Source: SVTX01 sp051867975
GTDB taxonomy: Bacteria; Bacillota; Clostridia; Oscillospirales; CAG-272
DNA length: 64,000 bases
Reading direction: 5' to 3'
Assembly (NCBI GenBank): GCA_051867975.1
Contig: JBJDZM010000120.1
Coordinates: forward strand, 1-64,000
Part shown: one piece after another, positions 1 through 6,575 of the stretch
How positions within the stretch are numbered: the stretch's first letter is position 1
How the letters are laid out: every line of letters begins with the position of its first letter
Notes under the pieces: model-generated
What the model saw: the letters and a program-made list of their open reading frames with translations, nothing else
Databases searched by the model: none
What the model was told of the DNA's origin: nothing
Position numbers and translations under genes: made by a program

Positions 1-4
1 TGAA

Positions 5-53
5 GATTTCATCCGAGTTTACTCGGATTTCATCCTGCAAAGCAGGATTTCAT
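5..53. repeat. Hairpin array with GATTTCAT spacers
   Basis: GATTTCAT occurs at 5-12, 26-33 and 46-53, a period of 20-21 bp. Between the copies lie two perfect short palindromes: ATCCGAGT/ACTCGGAT (11-18 with 21-28) and ATCCTGC/GCAGGAT (32-38 with 42-48). The array may continue left of the window. It ends about 40 bp before the four-helix-bundle gene. Confidence 0.75.
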
Positions 54-95
54 TCTTGCTTTTCTTTTAAGTTTTTGCTATACTTATATTAAGGG

Positions 96-455
96 GTGAT
101 TATTACGGCAGAAAACAGACTTGCGGATTTATCAATGGATTTTGCGGTCAAAGTATTAAAGATGACCGATGGCATAAAGGGACATTATTCTCTTGTAAAT
201 CAGTTGGAACGTAGCGCAACGTCTATCGGTGCCAATATACGAGAGGCAAAATATGCTCACAGCAAAGCAGATTTTATTTCTAAATTTCAGATTGCATTAA
301 AAGAGTGCTACGAAACGGAATATTGGCTTGAGCTTATGCAGAAGTCGGATATTTTTATCGATGATATTGTAAAAGTACTCTTACACGATTGCGGAGTCAT
401 CAGAAGAATGTTAATCTCCTCTATTAACACCACAAAGGCAAATGCTGAACGCTAA
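96..455 (+). CDS. Four-helix-bundle protein (23S rRNA intervening-sequence protein family)
   Basis: This 119-residue, almost entirely helical protein has the family hallmarks: an N-terminal helix (residues 9-26), then a conserved stretch with SLVNQLERSATSIGANIREA at about 31-50, followed by K-A-D-F-x-x-K-F and E-Y-W-L-E. The family is named after proteins encoded in 23S rRNA intervening sequences, but most members, like this one, are free-standing and of unknown function; the DGR accessory protein Avd shares the fold. The start used is GTG at 96. It sits inside an AAGGGG stretch, so a start a few codons downstream or a non-ATG start is possible. No reverse transcriptase or rRNA gene is nearby. 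It precedes the pyrophosphatase-like gene by 5 bp and lies just downstream of a hairpin array. Confidence 0.8.
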   Translation: MIITAENRLADLSMDFAVKVLKMTDGIKGHYSLVNQLERSATSIGANIREAKYAHSKADFISKFQIALKECYETEYWLELMQKSDIFIDDIVKVLLHDCGVIRRMLISSINTTKANAER

Positions 456-460
456 ATATT

Positions 461-784
461 ATGATTGGAAAAACAATAAAAGTTATCGTGGATAGACCTC
501 TGGGAACCTATCATCCAAAACATAGTGACATTTACTATTCGGTTAACTACGGATATATTCCCGAGATTATTGCTCCCGATGGAGAGGAGCAAGATGCATA
601 CATTTTAGGAGTTGATCTACCGTTGAAGGAGTTTACCGGAAAAGTGATTGCTATTATTCACAGGATCAACGATGTTGAGGACAAATTGGTTGTAGCACCG
701 GAAAACACATCTTTTTCAAAGAAAGATATTATGGAAAAGGTTTCTTTCCAAGAGCAATTTTTCAATGTAAAAATCATAATGTAA
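461..784 (+). CDS. Inorganic pyrophosphatase-like protein
   Basis: This is a 107-residue protein beginning MIGKTIKVIVDRPLG, followed by Y-H-P-K-H, Y-S-V-N-Y-G-Y-I-P, P-D-G-E-E-Q-D-A-Y-I-L-G and a later D-V-E-D-K-L-V-V-A-P. This pattern resembles class I soluble inorganic diphosphatase (Y-G-Y-I-P and D-G-x-x-D-A-Y core). The protein is much shorter than the usual 160-180 residues. Short versions with the same opening are common in Clostridia and are usually annotated as inorganic pyrophosphatase; catalytic competence of the short form is not certain. It is 5 bp downstream of the four-helix-bundle gene in the same orientation, so they may be cotranscribed. Confidence 0.75.
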   Translation: MIGKTIKVIVDRPLGTYHPKHSDIYYSVNYGYIPEIIAPDGEEQDAYILGVDLPLKEFTGKVIAIIHRINDVEDKLVVAPENTSFSKKDIMEKVSFQEQFFNVKIIM

Positions 785-814
785 TCCAAGATGCTTTTGT
801 GGAGGTTACAGACT

Positions 815-883
815 ATGAAATTTGCACCTATCGTTAATCTTAGAGCCATTTTTGAAAAAATGTTCCCATTGACTTCGATTTGA
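815..883 (+). CDS. Possible 22-codon small ORF or gene remnant
   Basis: A GGAGG at 801-805 lies 9 bp before an ATG at 815 that opens 22 codons (MKFAPIVNLRAIFEKMFPLT, then S-I and stop). The spacing is good for a ribosome binding site. The product has no recognisable domain and could be a real small peptide or the surviving start of a decayed gene. Confidence 0.25.
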   Translation: MKFAPIVNLRAIFEKMFPLTSI

Positions 884-1262
884 ACCCTTTAGGGTTATGT
901 ATCCTATTCGTCAGTTACTCAAAAAAACGATTCTGAACCCGTGGAGCGATACACAGCGTGATGTTAATCTGCATTTGACATCCACTTGCTGTGAACAGCT
1001 CCTTGTTGCACAAGAAGTTCGAGTCTAATCTTGGGCTCGCAATGCACGCTCATAAGACGTGAAGTCAAGTTAAACCTTAGCGTGCATGTGGGTTCAGAAT
1101 CCCTCATGGCTCCTCACCGTTAGGACGACCTTCTAAACATCATCTTTCTATCAAAAAAGAATATTTTACAAGCAAGCTCTTATTTAAACAAGAAATTATC
1201 CATTCAAATCCCCCATTCCACCCGACTTTTCCTCAGAAAATCAAAAAATTTCACAAAAACCC
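884..1262. other. Gene-free stretch with several palindromes
   Basis: No coding region is visible. It holds the 14-bp palindrome AACCCTTTAGGGTT (883-896) and a perfect 9-bp stem ATGCACGCT/AGCGTGCAT (1042-1050 with 1079-1087) with a 28-nt loop. Short tRNA T-arm-like strings occur (around 1019 and 1090) but no cloverleaf can be drawn. It may hold a decayed element or an unrecognised RNA. Confidence 0.4.
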
Positions 1263-1291
1263 TTGACAAGCCTCCATTTATGTGGTATAAT
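1263..1291 (+). promoter_or_regulatory. Sigma-A promoter of rpmG-secE-nusG
   Basis: TTGACA at 1263-1268, a 17-bp spacer and TATAAT at 1286-1291 give a perfect consensus housekeeping promoter. The expected transcript starts near 1298, leaving a leader of about 120 nt before rpmG. Confidence 0.9.
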
Positions 1292-1345
1292 CTCTCTACC
1301 TCTGTAAAAGGGCTTTTTTTTCGTGCCGTATGCGCAAGACGTCAC

Positions 1346-1384
1346 ACCGTTTTCAGAGGGAGGTACACAGACTGTGAAAACGGT
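1346..1384 (+). promoter_or_regulatory. Leader hairpin before rpmG
   Basis: ACCGTTTTCA (1346-1355) pairs perfectly with TGAAAACGGT (1375-1384). The 19-nt loop contains GGGAGGT, a ribosome-binding-site-like sequence, while the actual rpmG site GGGAGGTG lies at 1401-1408. It may be a ribosomal protein leader or a transcript-stability element; no matching known motif is recognised. Confidence 0.55.
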
Positions 1385-1416
1385 CAAATAAATTTTAAAT
1401 GGGAGGTGCCGAAATC

Positions 1417-1578
1417 ATGGCTAATGATGCAAGAGTCAAAGTAACTCTCGTATGCTCAGAGTGCAAGCAGAGAAACTATGACACAAAGAAAAACAAGAAG
1501 AATGATCCGGACAGATTGGAACTTAACAAGTATTGCAAGTTCTGCCGCAAGCACACTCTTCACAAAGAGTCTAAGTGA
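1417..1578 (+). CDS. rpmG: 50S ribosomal protein L33
   Basis: This 53-residue basic protein starts MANDARVKVTLVCSEC. It has two cysteine pairs, C-S-E-C and C-K-F-C, that form the zinc ribbon of the zinc-binding L33 type, followed by R-K-H-T-L-H-K-E. L33 is a small component of the large ribosomal subunit. The ATG at 1417 follows GGGAGGTG at 1401-1408 with suitable spacing. It is the first gene after the consensus promoter at 1263-1291 and lies 15 bp before secE, matching the common rpmG-secE-nusG order of Firmicutes. Confidence 0.95.
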   Translation: MANDARVKVTLVCSECKQRNYDTKKNKKNDPDRLELNKYCKFCRKHTLHKESK

Positions 1579-1593
1579 TTTGGGAGGCTTGAA

Positions 1594-2121
1594 ATGACTG
1601 TCACAACAAAAAGAAGTTTAATCGCTCTTCTGTTGTCCCTTGTGTTGGTTGTATCACTCTTTACCGTAAGTATTTCCGCAACGGATACCGCTACTGATGC
1701 AGTTTTCTCTTCCGAGACTGTGACAGATGTTGAATCTTCGACAGAAAAGGATTCAAGCACTGCTACGGGAACCGAAAAGGAAACAAGCAAGGAAACCGAA
1801 TCCCAGACCGAATCTGCTGCCGAAAAGGCAGAGAGAGAGGAAAGGGAAGCAACGACAAGAACTCTTATCATAAACGGTATTATTATTGCCGCTATAATTT
1901 TGATAGCAGTTATCGTTGCTGTCAGATTCCGCAAAAAGCTCGGAGGATTCTTCCGTTCGGTAAAGAGCGAGCTTAAGAAAATCGTTTGGTCATCAAAAGA
2001 AAACACACGCAAGAGCTTCCTCGTTGTTGCTGTTGTTGCAGTTGCAGTTGCTCTTTTGATAGCGATCATCGACTTTGCATTCACTCAGGGTATCAGCATG
2101 CTTGGCGAATTGTTCAAATAA
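1594..2121 (+). CDS. secE: Preprotein translocase subunit SecE, long three-segment form
   Basis: The last ~60 residues are typical SecE: an amphipathic cytoplasmic helix (F-F-R-S-V-K-S-E-L-K-K-I-V-W, about 124-137) followed by a transmembrane helix (about 142-165). SecE clamps SecY in the protein-export channel. Most Firmicute SecE proteins are about 60-80 residues with one membrane helix. This one has 175 residues, with a first hydrophobic segment (8-28) that also looks like a signal peptide with a possible S-I-S-A cleavage point, a Ser/Thr/Glu-rich stretch (about 30-85) and a second membrane helix (about 89-109). The topology resembles the three-helix SecE of E. coli, but with an acidic external loop of some 55 residues. 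Position between rpmG and nusG supports the call. Confidence 0.9.
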   Translation: MTVTTKRSLIALLLSLVLVVSLFTVSISATDTATDAVFSSETVTDVESSTEKDSSTATGTEKETSKETESQTESAAEKAEREEREATTRTLIINGIIIAAIILIAVIVAVRFRKKLGGFFRSVKSELKKIVWSSKENTRKSFLVVAVVAVAVALLIAIIDFAFTQGISMLGELFK

Positions 2122-2139
2122 TATTCACGGAGCTTTAAA

Positions 2140-2688
2140 ATGAGTGATATAGATGGAATGAACGTAGGCCTAAGATGGTATATTGCGCACACCTACTCGG
2201 GCTATGAAAACAAGGTAAAGGCAAACCTTGAAAAGATCGTTGAAAACCGCGGACTCGGAAATCTCATTTATGATGTCAAGGTTCCGTGCGAAACAGTGAT
2301 TGAAAAGAACGGAGACAAGGAAAAGGTTGTCGAGGTAAAGACATTCCCGTCCTATGTTTTCGTAAAAATGATAATGACCGATGAAAGCTGGCATGCAGTC
2401 AGAAACATCACCGGCGTAACCGGATTCGTAGGTCCCGGATCGCGTCCTGCACCCCTCTCCGAAAAGGAAGTTCTCGACATTAATCTTGAGAGCGCAGAGG
2501 AAACAAGGGTTCAGCTCAGCTTCAACGTGGGCGACGAGGTCAGCATCATAACAGGTCTCTTTGAGGGATATGAGGGAACGGTTCAGGCTATTTCCGATGA
2601 CCTCAAGACCGTAACAGTACTTGTAAAGCGCGGACGCAGAGATATGCCTGTCGAAATTGAGTCCGAGGCTCTCAAACTGAAAGTTTAA
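2140..2688 (+). CDS. nusG: Transcription termination/antitermination protein NusG
   Basis: The 182-residue protein has an NGN domain (about 11-120; W-Y-I-A-H-T-Y-S-G-Y-E near the start, F-P-S-Y-V-F-V in the middle, then V-R-N-I-T-G-V-T-G-F-V-G) and a C-terminal KOW domain (about 128-182; V-G-D-E-V-S-I-I-T-G-L-F-E-G-Y-E-G-T-V). NusG binds RNA polymerase and links transcription with Rho and translation. It follows secE by 18 bp and precedes rplK, the canonical order. The start at 2140 is 20 codons longer than a minimal NGN start would need only if the later ATG at 2158 were used; either start is possible. Confidence 0.95.
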   Translation: MSDIDGMNVGLRWYIAHTYSGYENKVKANLEKIVENRGLGNLIYDVKVPCETVIEKNGDKEKVVEVKTFPSYVFVKMIMTDESWHAVRNITGVTGFVGPGSRPAPLSEKEVLDINLESAEETRVQLSFNVGDEVSIITGLFEGYEGTVQAISDDLKTVTVLVKRGRRDMPVEIESEALKLKV

Positions 2689-2746
2689 AAATTATTGCTT
2701 TACGGATTTCGAGAACGAAAATCCGTCTCGCCGAGATTCGGCGTAA

Positions 2747-2795
2747 AGTGGGAGGGAGAAAATTTACTTAAATTCTCCCGATCAAAGTAACCACT
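2747..2795 (+). promoter_or_regulatory. Ribosomal protein L1 binding site (mimic of the 23S L1 stalk) before rplK
   Basis: AGTGG (2747-2751) pairs with CCACT (2791-2795). An asymmetric internal loop follows, then GGGAG (2754-2758) pairs with CTCCC (2775-2779) and AATTT (2761-2765) with AAATT (2770-2774). The sequence GTGGGAGG on one side and CCGATCAAAGTAACCAC on the other closely matches the L1-binding stalk of E. coli 23S rRNA (GUGGGAGG and CCGACCUUGAAAUACCAC). It ends 2 bp before the GGAGGT of rplK. L1 is known to repress rplK-rplA translation in this way. Confidence 0.8.
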
Positions 2796-2813
2796 ATGGA
2801 GGTATAATTAATT

Positions 2814-3239
2814 ATGGCAAAAAAAATAATGGGTTATATCAAGTTGCAGCTTCCCGCAGGTAAGGCTACTCCTCAGCCTCCCGTAGGTCCCGCACTTGGT
2901 CAGTACGGTGTCGCTATCCCCGTATTCACAAAGGAATTTAACGAAAGAACAAAGAATGACATGGGTCTTATCATCCCTGTCGTTATCACGGTTTACGCTG
3001 ACCGTTCCTTCACATTCATCACAAAGACTCCCCCTGCAGCAGTTCTCATTAAGAAGGCAGCAGGTATTGAGTCCGGTTCCGCAAAGCCCAACAAGGACAA
3101 GGTAGCAAAGATTACCGCAGAGCAGGTAAGAAAGATTGCAGAAACAAAGATGCCCGACCTCAATGCAGGTTCAATTGAAGCTGCAATGAGCATGGTAGCA
3201 GGAACAGCTCGTTCTATGGGCGTTCTTGTTGAAGACTGA
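2814..3239 (+). CDS. rplK: 50S ribosomal protein L11
   Basis: The 141-residue length and sequence are standard for L11: N-terminal domain with Y-I-K-L-Q-L-P-A-G-K-A-T-P and P-P-V-G-P-A-L-G-Q-Y-G-V, and an RNA-binding C-terminal domain with A-A-G-I-E-S-G-S and G-T-A-R-S-M-G. L11 sits in the GTPase-associated centre of the large subunit. GGAGGT at 2798-2803 precedes the ATG. It is followed by rplA after 19 bp, and both are probably controlled by the L1-binding site in the leader. Confidence 0.97.
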   Translation: MAKKIMGYIKLQLPAGKATPQPPVGPALGQYGVAIPVFTKEFNERTKNDMGLIIPVVITVYADRSFTFITKTPPAAVLIKKAAGIESGSAKPNKDKVAKITAEQVRKIAETKMPDLNAGSIEAAMSMVAGTARSMGVLVED

Positions 3240-3258
3240 TTCAAGGAGGTAAGTTGTA

Positions 3259-3945
3259 ATGGGAAAGAAATATACTGATAGCGTAAAGCTTATCGAAAAG
3301 AGCAAACTCTACGACCCCTCCGAGGCGATCGGTCTTGTTTGCCAGACATCTAAGGCAAAATTTGATGAAACTATCGAAGTACACGTTCGTCTCGGTGTTG
3401 ACTCCCGTCACGCTGACCAGCAGGTCAGAGGCGCAGTAGTCCTCCCCAACGGTACAGGTAAGAAGGTTAAAGTACTTGTTTTCGCAAAGGGAGACAAGGT
3501 TCAGGCAGCTCTTGACGCAGGCGCAGATTACGCAGGCGGTGCTGAGTACGCTGAAAAGATCCAGACTGAGAACTGGTTTGACTTTGACGTAGTTATCGCT
3601 TCTCCCGACATGATGGGTGTTATCGGTAAGCTCGGTAAAGTCCTCGGTCCTAAGGGACTTATGCCTTCTCCTAAGGCAGGAACTGTTACTCCCGATGTTG
3701 CACGTGCCGTTACAGAGGCTAAAGCGGGTAAGATCGAGTACAGACTTGACAAGACAAACATCATCCACTGCCCCATCGGTAAGGCAAGCTTCGGCGCAGC
3801 AAAGCTCCAGGAGAACTTCGATACTCTTCTCGGCGCTATCGTTAAGGCTAAGCCGGCAGCAGCTAAGGGACAGTACATCAAGTCCTGCGTAGTAGCATCT
3901 ACAATGGGCCCCGGCATTAAGATCAACCAGGGTAAGCTTGGCTGA
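3259..3945 (+). CDS. rplA: 50S ribosomal protein L1
   Basis: The 228-residue product has the L1 signatures: A-K-F-D-E-T-I-E-V-H-V-R-L-G-V-D near residue 31, L-P-N-G-T-G-K, and M-P-S-P-K-A-G-T-V-T-P-D-V around 136-149. L1 forms the mobile stalk of the large subunit and is the expected repressor of its own operon. It is preceded by AAGGAGG at 3242-3248 and followed directly by an intrinsic terminator. Unlike many Firmicutes, rplJ-rplL do not follow; an opposing tetR gene does. Confidence 0.97.
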   Translation: MGKKYTDSVKLIEKSKLYDPSEAIGLVCQTSKAKFDETIEVHVRLGVDSRHADQQVRGAVVLPNGTGKKVKVLVFAKGDKVQAALDAGADYAGGAEYAEKIQTENWFDFDVVIASPDMMGVIGKLGKVLGPKGLMPSPKAGTVTPDVARAVTEAKAGKIEYRLDKTNIIHCPIGKASFGAAKLQENFDTLLGAIVKAKPAAAKGQYIKSCVVASTMGPGIKINQGKLG

Positions 3946-3950
3946 TAAAA

Positions 3951-3984
3951 AATTTCCGACAACGAAAGTTGTCGGAATTTTTTT
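3951..3984 (+). terminator. Intrinsic terminator after rplA
   Basis: TTCCGACAAC (3954-3963) pairs perfectly with GTTGTCGGAA (3968-3977) around a GAAA tetraloop, followed by seven T. The A-run on the left makes it potentially bidirectional; it also touches the 3' end of the opposing tetR gene. Confidence 0.92.
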
Positions 3985-4576
3985 ATTCTAAATATATACC
4001 GAATCGGTCAAGATTTGGAAACAGCGGTCTTGACAACATTCTGCATGATATCCTTGACATGTCCTCAATACTGACCTTAAATCCGTCGCGATACCAATCA
4101 ATCATCTGAAAACACAGACCGCATATTGCAAACCTGAATATTTTTTCGCGTGCCCAATCAGTGTCATCCGGTAGAAATTTCTGAATATTTACCATATCAT
4201 TTACAGGGAAGTTTATTGATACTTCAATTATTTTCTCAAGCATATTGTTTTTGAATAGTGCATCGAGAAGCGGCTTGTGACAAATCCAGAATTTATAGTA
4301 ATTACCTATCTCACCGCTGAGCGTTCTTTTTCCATCCCTGCCCGAATCGGTGAAAAAATATTGATACTCGTTCATCGTATGTTCGATAAGAGCGTATAAT
4401 GTGTCTTCTTTACTGTCAAAATATCTGTAAAATGTCTTTCTTGGCATATCGAGATTTTCGCAAAGCTCCGTTATTGATATCTCACTGTATGACTTTTTTG
4501 ACATCAGATCAAGGAGAGCCATTTCTATCTCTCTCTGCCTTTTTGCAGATTGCTCTGTTTTACACAGTTTATACAT
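3983..4576 (-). CDS. TetR-family transcriptional regulator
   Basis: The product (197 residues from the ATG at 4576, which has GGAG 6 bp upstream; a longer start at 4588 is possible) opens with a TetR N-terminal helix-turn-helix: R-Q-R-E-I-E-M-A-L-L-D-L-M, I-S-I-T-E-L-C-E-N-L, and K-T-F-Y-R-Y-F-D-S-K-E-D-T-L-Y. The C-terminal ligand domain is not similar to a characterised member I can name. The gene diverges from the GPH symporter and GH2 genes, so it probably regulates sugar uptake, and a palindrome at 4671-4690 is a candidate operator. Confidence 0.85.
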   Translation of the reverse strand: MYKLCKTEQSAKRQREIEMALLDLMSKKSYSEISITELCENLDMPRKTFYRYFDSKEDTLYALIEHTMNEYQYFFTDSGRDGKRTLSGEIGNYYKFWICHKPLLDALFKNNMLEKIIEVSINFPVNDMVNIQKFLPDDTDWAREKIFRFAICGLCFQMIDWYRDGFKVSIEDMSRISCRMLSRPLFPNLDRFGIYLE

Positions 4577-4670
4577 TTCAATCTCCATTCCGCGCTCTGC
4601 GGCAACACAAATAGTAAGCGTGATAATTTCACTTTTCGGAATTATCTCACGATGTTCTCATGAAAAGTAC

Positions 4671-4690
4671 GGTGTCACTATTGTAACACC
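4671..4690. promoter_or_regulatory. Candidate TetR operator
   Basis: GGTGTCACTATTGTAACACC matches its own reverse complement at 16 of 20 positions, with perfect GGTGT/ACACC ends. It lies in the 337-bp divergent region between the TetR gene and the symporter gene, 94 bp upstream of the TetR start. This stretch otherwise holds AT-rich DNA and a TATAAT at 4870-4875 for the symporter with no clear -35. Confidence 0.55.
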
Positions 4691-4913
4691 TATTATTTGT
4701 ATTCTAACATATTTTTTTACATTTAGTCAAGATATTTTCAAAAGATTGTGATTTTATGTAACTTTTCTCATATTTTTTTGTGTATTATTAACAAAATATG
4801 CATTTATTTTTTTAATGTTAATGTCACACTTTTGCCATTTTGGGACTTATTAATGCAAATTTTTTTTGATATAATATAGGTGCAAAAATGTTTAAAAACT
4901 CTTTGGAGGGATT

Positions 4914-6413
4914 ATGTCAAAAAAATCAGTACTGCTTGACGAGAACGGCAAGCGAAAATTCGGCATACGCGACAGCGTAGCATATGCCGCAGGTGACCTT
5001 GGATGCAATATGAGCTTTGCACTCAAAGGAACTATGGCGCTATTCTGGACGCAGGTCATGGGTATGGGTCTTTGGTACTCTCTCTTACTCATTATCGTCC
5101 AATTTTGGGATGCGATAAACGACCCTCTTATAGGTTCGATTATCGATGCTGACAGACGTAAATACAAAAGAAACAAATTCTTGGCATATATCTGGTTCGG
5201 TTCTATCGGACTTATCGTCGGCGGTGCGCTCTGCTTCCTTCCTTTCCCGAACGCTCCAACATGGGCGAAGTTTATTATCTTTATCGCCGGATATGTGATC
5301 TGGGATGCATTCTACACGATTGCAAACGTTCCTTACGGTTCGCTTTTGTCTATCATATCAAAAGACCCTGCTGACCGCGCTTCTCTCTCCGCTTGGAGAT
5401 CTGTCGGAAGCATAGTGGGAAATATGCTTCCCATGGTCATTCTTCCGTTTATCATTTACGATTCAGACCACAACCTCGTAGGTTGGAGAGTATTCTTAGC
5501 AGCTCTTATCATGGGTATACTTGGATTTATCTGCTTCCAATTTATGATAAGAAACACCGAAATTCGCGTTGAAACAGACGTTGTTGTCAGCGAAGATGCG
5601 CCGAAATTCAACGTTATCAAGGCGATGGGCAACTTTTTGAAGAACCGTCCTGCTATGGGTGCAACTATTGCGGCTATGGGTATGTTTATCGGTATGCAGG
5701 GTGCGGCAACGGCTGTTTCGGTCGTATTCCAGAGATACTACCAAAATCCTCAAATATCCGGTGTAGTTCAACTCTTTGCGATGATTCCGATAGTTGTATT
5801 CACTCCACTTGCGCGTAAAATGGTTACAAAATACGGCAAAAAAGAGCTTTCTGTCATCGGCGCTGTCTGCTCGATAATCGGCGGATTGGGACTTTTCATA
5901 ATCACACCGAGCAATACAAACATTGATCTTATCATTTACGTTTCATGCCAGCTTGTTTACAACCTCGGACTCGGTATTTATTCCACTGTTTCTTGGGCTA
6001 TGATGGGTGACGCCATCGACTACAACGAGTGGAAGACGGGAAAGAGAGAAGAGGGAGTCGTTTATTCGCTTCACTCATTCTTCCGCAAGCTCGCTCAGGG
6101 CATAGGTCCTGCAGTTGCACTCGTTGTCATGGCAGGTCTCGGATACGTTAACAACGCAAACCTTGATACCGCAGGCAACTATGTTGCAACTCCCGATGCA
6201 AACGGTGCGTTCAACGCAATCAATGTTATGTGGCTGAGTGACGAGGTTGCACTTAACCTCCGTATTTTAGTTGCCGCAATGTTCCTTATAGCCGCTTTGT
6301 GTCAGTTTATAGGTCTTGCGCTTGTCTACAATCTCGATAAGAAGACAATGGAAAAGATGAACGCAGAGCTTGAAGAGAGAAAAGCGGCAGCTGTCGCTCA
6401 GGCAGAGGAATAA
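4914..6413 (+). CDS. GPH-family sugar:cation symporter
   Basis: This 499-residue polytopic membrane protein has about 12 hydrophobic segments and belongs to the glycoside-pentoside-hexuronide:cation symporters (MelB/GusB/LacS relatives). Telling motifs are R-D-S-V-A-Y-A-A-G-D-L-G near the N terminus, Q-F-W-D-A-I-N-D-P-L-I-G (64-74) with the acidic residues used for cation coupling in MelB, and late A-M-M-G-D-A-I-D-Y-N-E-W-K-T-G. GGAGG lies 8 bp before the ATG at 4914. A TATAAT at 4870-4875 likely serves as -10. The downstream GH2 gene suggests a galactoside or glucuronide substrate; the exact sugar cannot be read from sequence. Confidence 0.88.
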   Translation: MSKKSVLLDENGKRKFGIRDSVAYAAGDLGCNMSFALKGTMALFWTQVMGMGLWYSLLLIIVQFWDAINDPLIGSIIDADRRKYKRNKFLAYIWFGSIGLIVGGALCFLPFPNAPTWAKFIIFIAGYVIWDAFYTIANVPYGSLLSIISKDPADRASLSAWRSVGSIVGNMLPMVILPFIIYDSDHNLVGWRVFLAALIMGILGFICFQFMIRNTEIRVETDVVVSEDAPKFNVIKAMGNFLKNRPAMGATIAAMGMFIGMQGAATAVSVVFQRYYQNPQISGVVQLFAMIPIVVFTPLARKMVTKYGKKELSVIGAVCSIIGGLGLFIITPSNTNIDLIIYVSCQLVYNLGLGIYSTVSWAMMGDAIDYNEWKTGKREEGVVYSLHSFFRKLAQGIGPAVALVVMAGLGYVNNANLDTAGNYVATPDANGAFNAINVMWLSDEVALNLRILVAAMFLIAALCQFIGLALVYNLDKKTMEKMNAELEERKAAAVAQAEE

Positions 6414-6425
6414 TTCAGTATTTAC

Positions 6426-6456
6426 GCAGTGTCCGAAAAATGCGTTCGGACACTGC
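6426..6456 (+). terminator. Strong hairpin between the symporter and GH2 genes
   Basis: GCAGTGTCCGAA (6426-6437) pairs perfectly over 12 bp with TTCGGACACTGC (6445-6456). There is no downstream U-run, so it is more likely a 3'-end stabiliser or partial terminator than a full intrinsic terminator. A TATAAT at 6537-6542 may start a separate GH2 transcript. Confidence 0.55.
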
Positions 6457-6575
6457 ATCTTTGAAGATTGCTTTTATATTTTGTGCTGCAACAAATAAAA
6501 TCAGAAAACATTCACATACAATTAACACGTTCTGTTTATAATTTAAGAGAAAATAAAATCGTACAGGAGAAACAG

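Noticed and set aside
1010..1110. tRNA-like T-arm strings in the region before rpmG
   Set aside because: Strings such as GTTCGAGTC and GGGTTCAGAATCCC do not extend into an acceptor stem, D arm and anticodon arm on either strand.
1560..2084. A 174-codon minus-strand frame over secE
   Set aside because: It mirrors the Ser/Thr/Glu-rich part of secE as a Ser/Val-rich product. secE has position, binding site and a conserved C-terminal domain.
6468..6575. An N-terminal extension of 36 codons on the GH2 protein
   Set aside because: The extension covers the likely promoter and has no binding site. ATG 6576 follows CAGGAG and gives the normal GH2 start.
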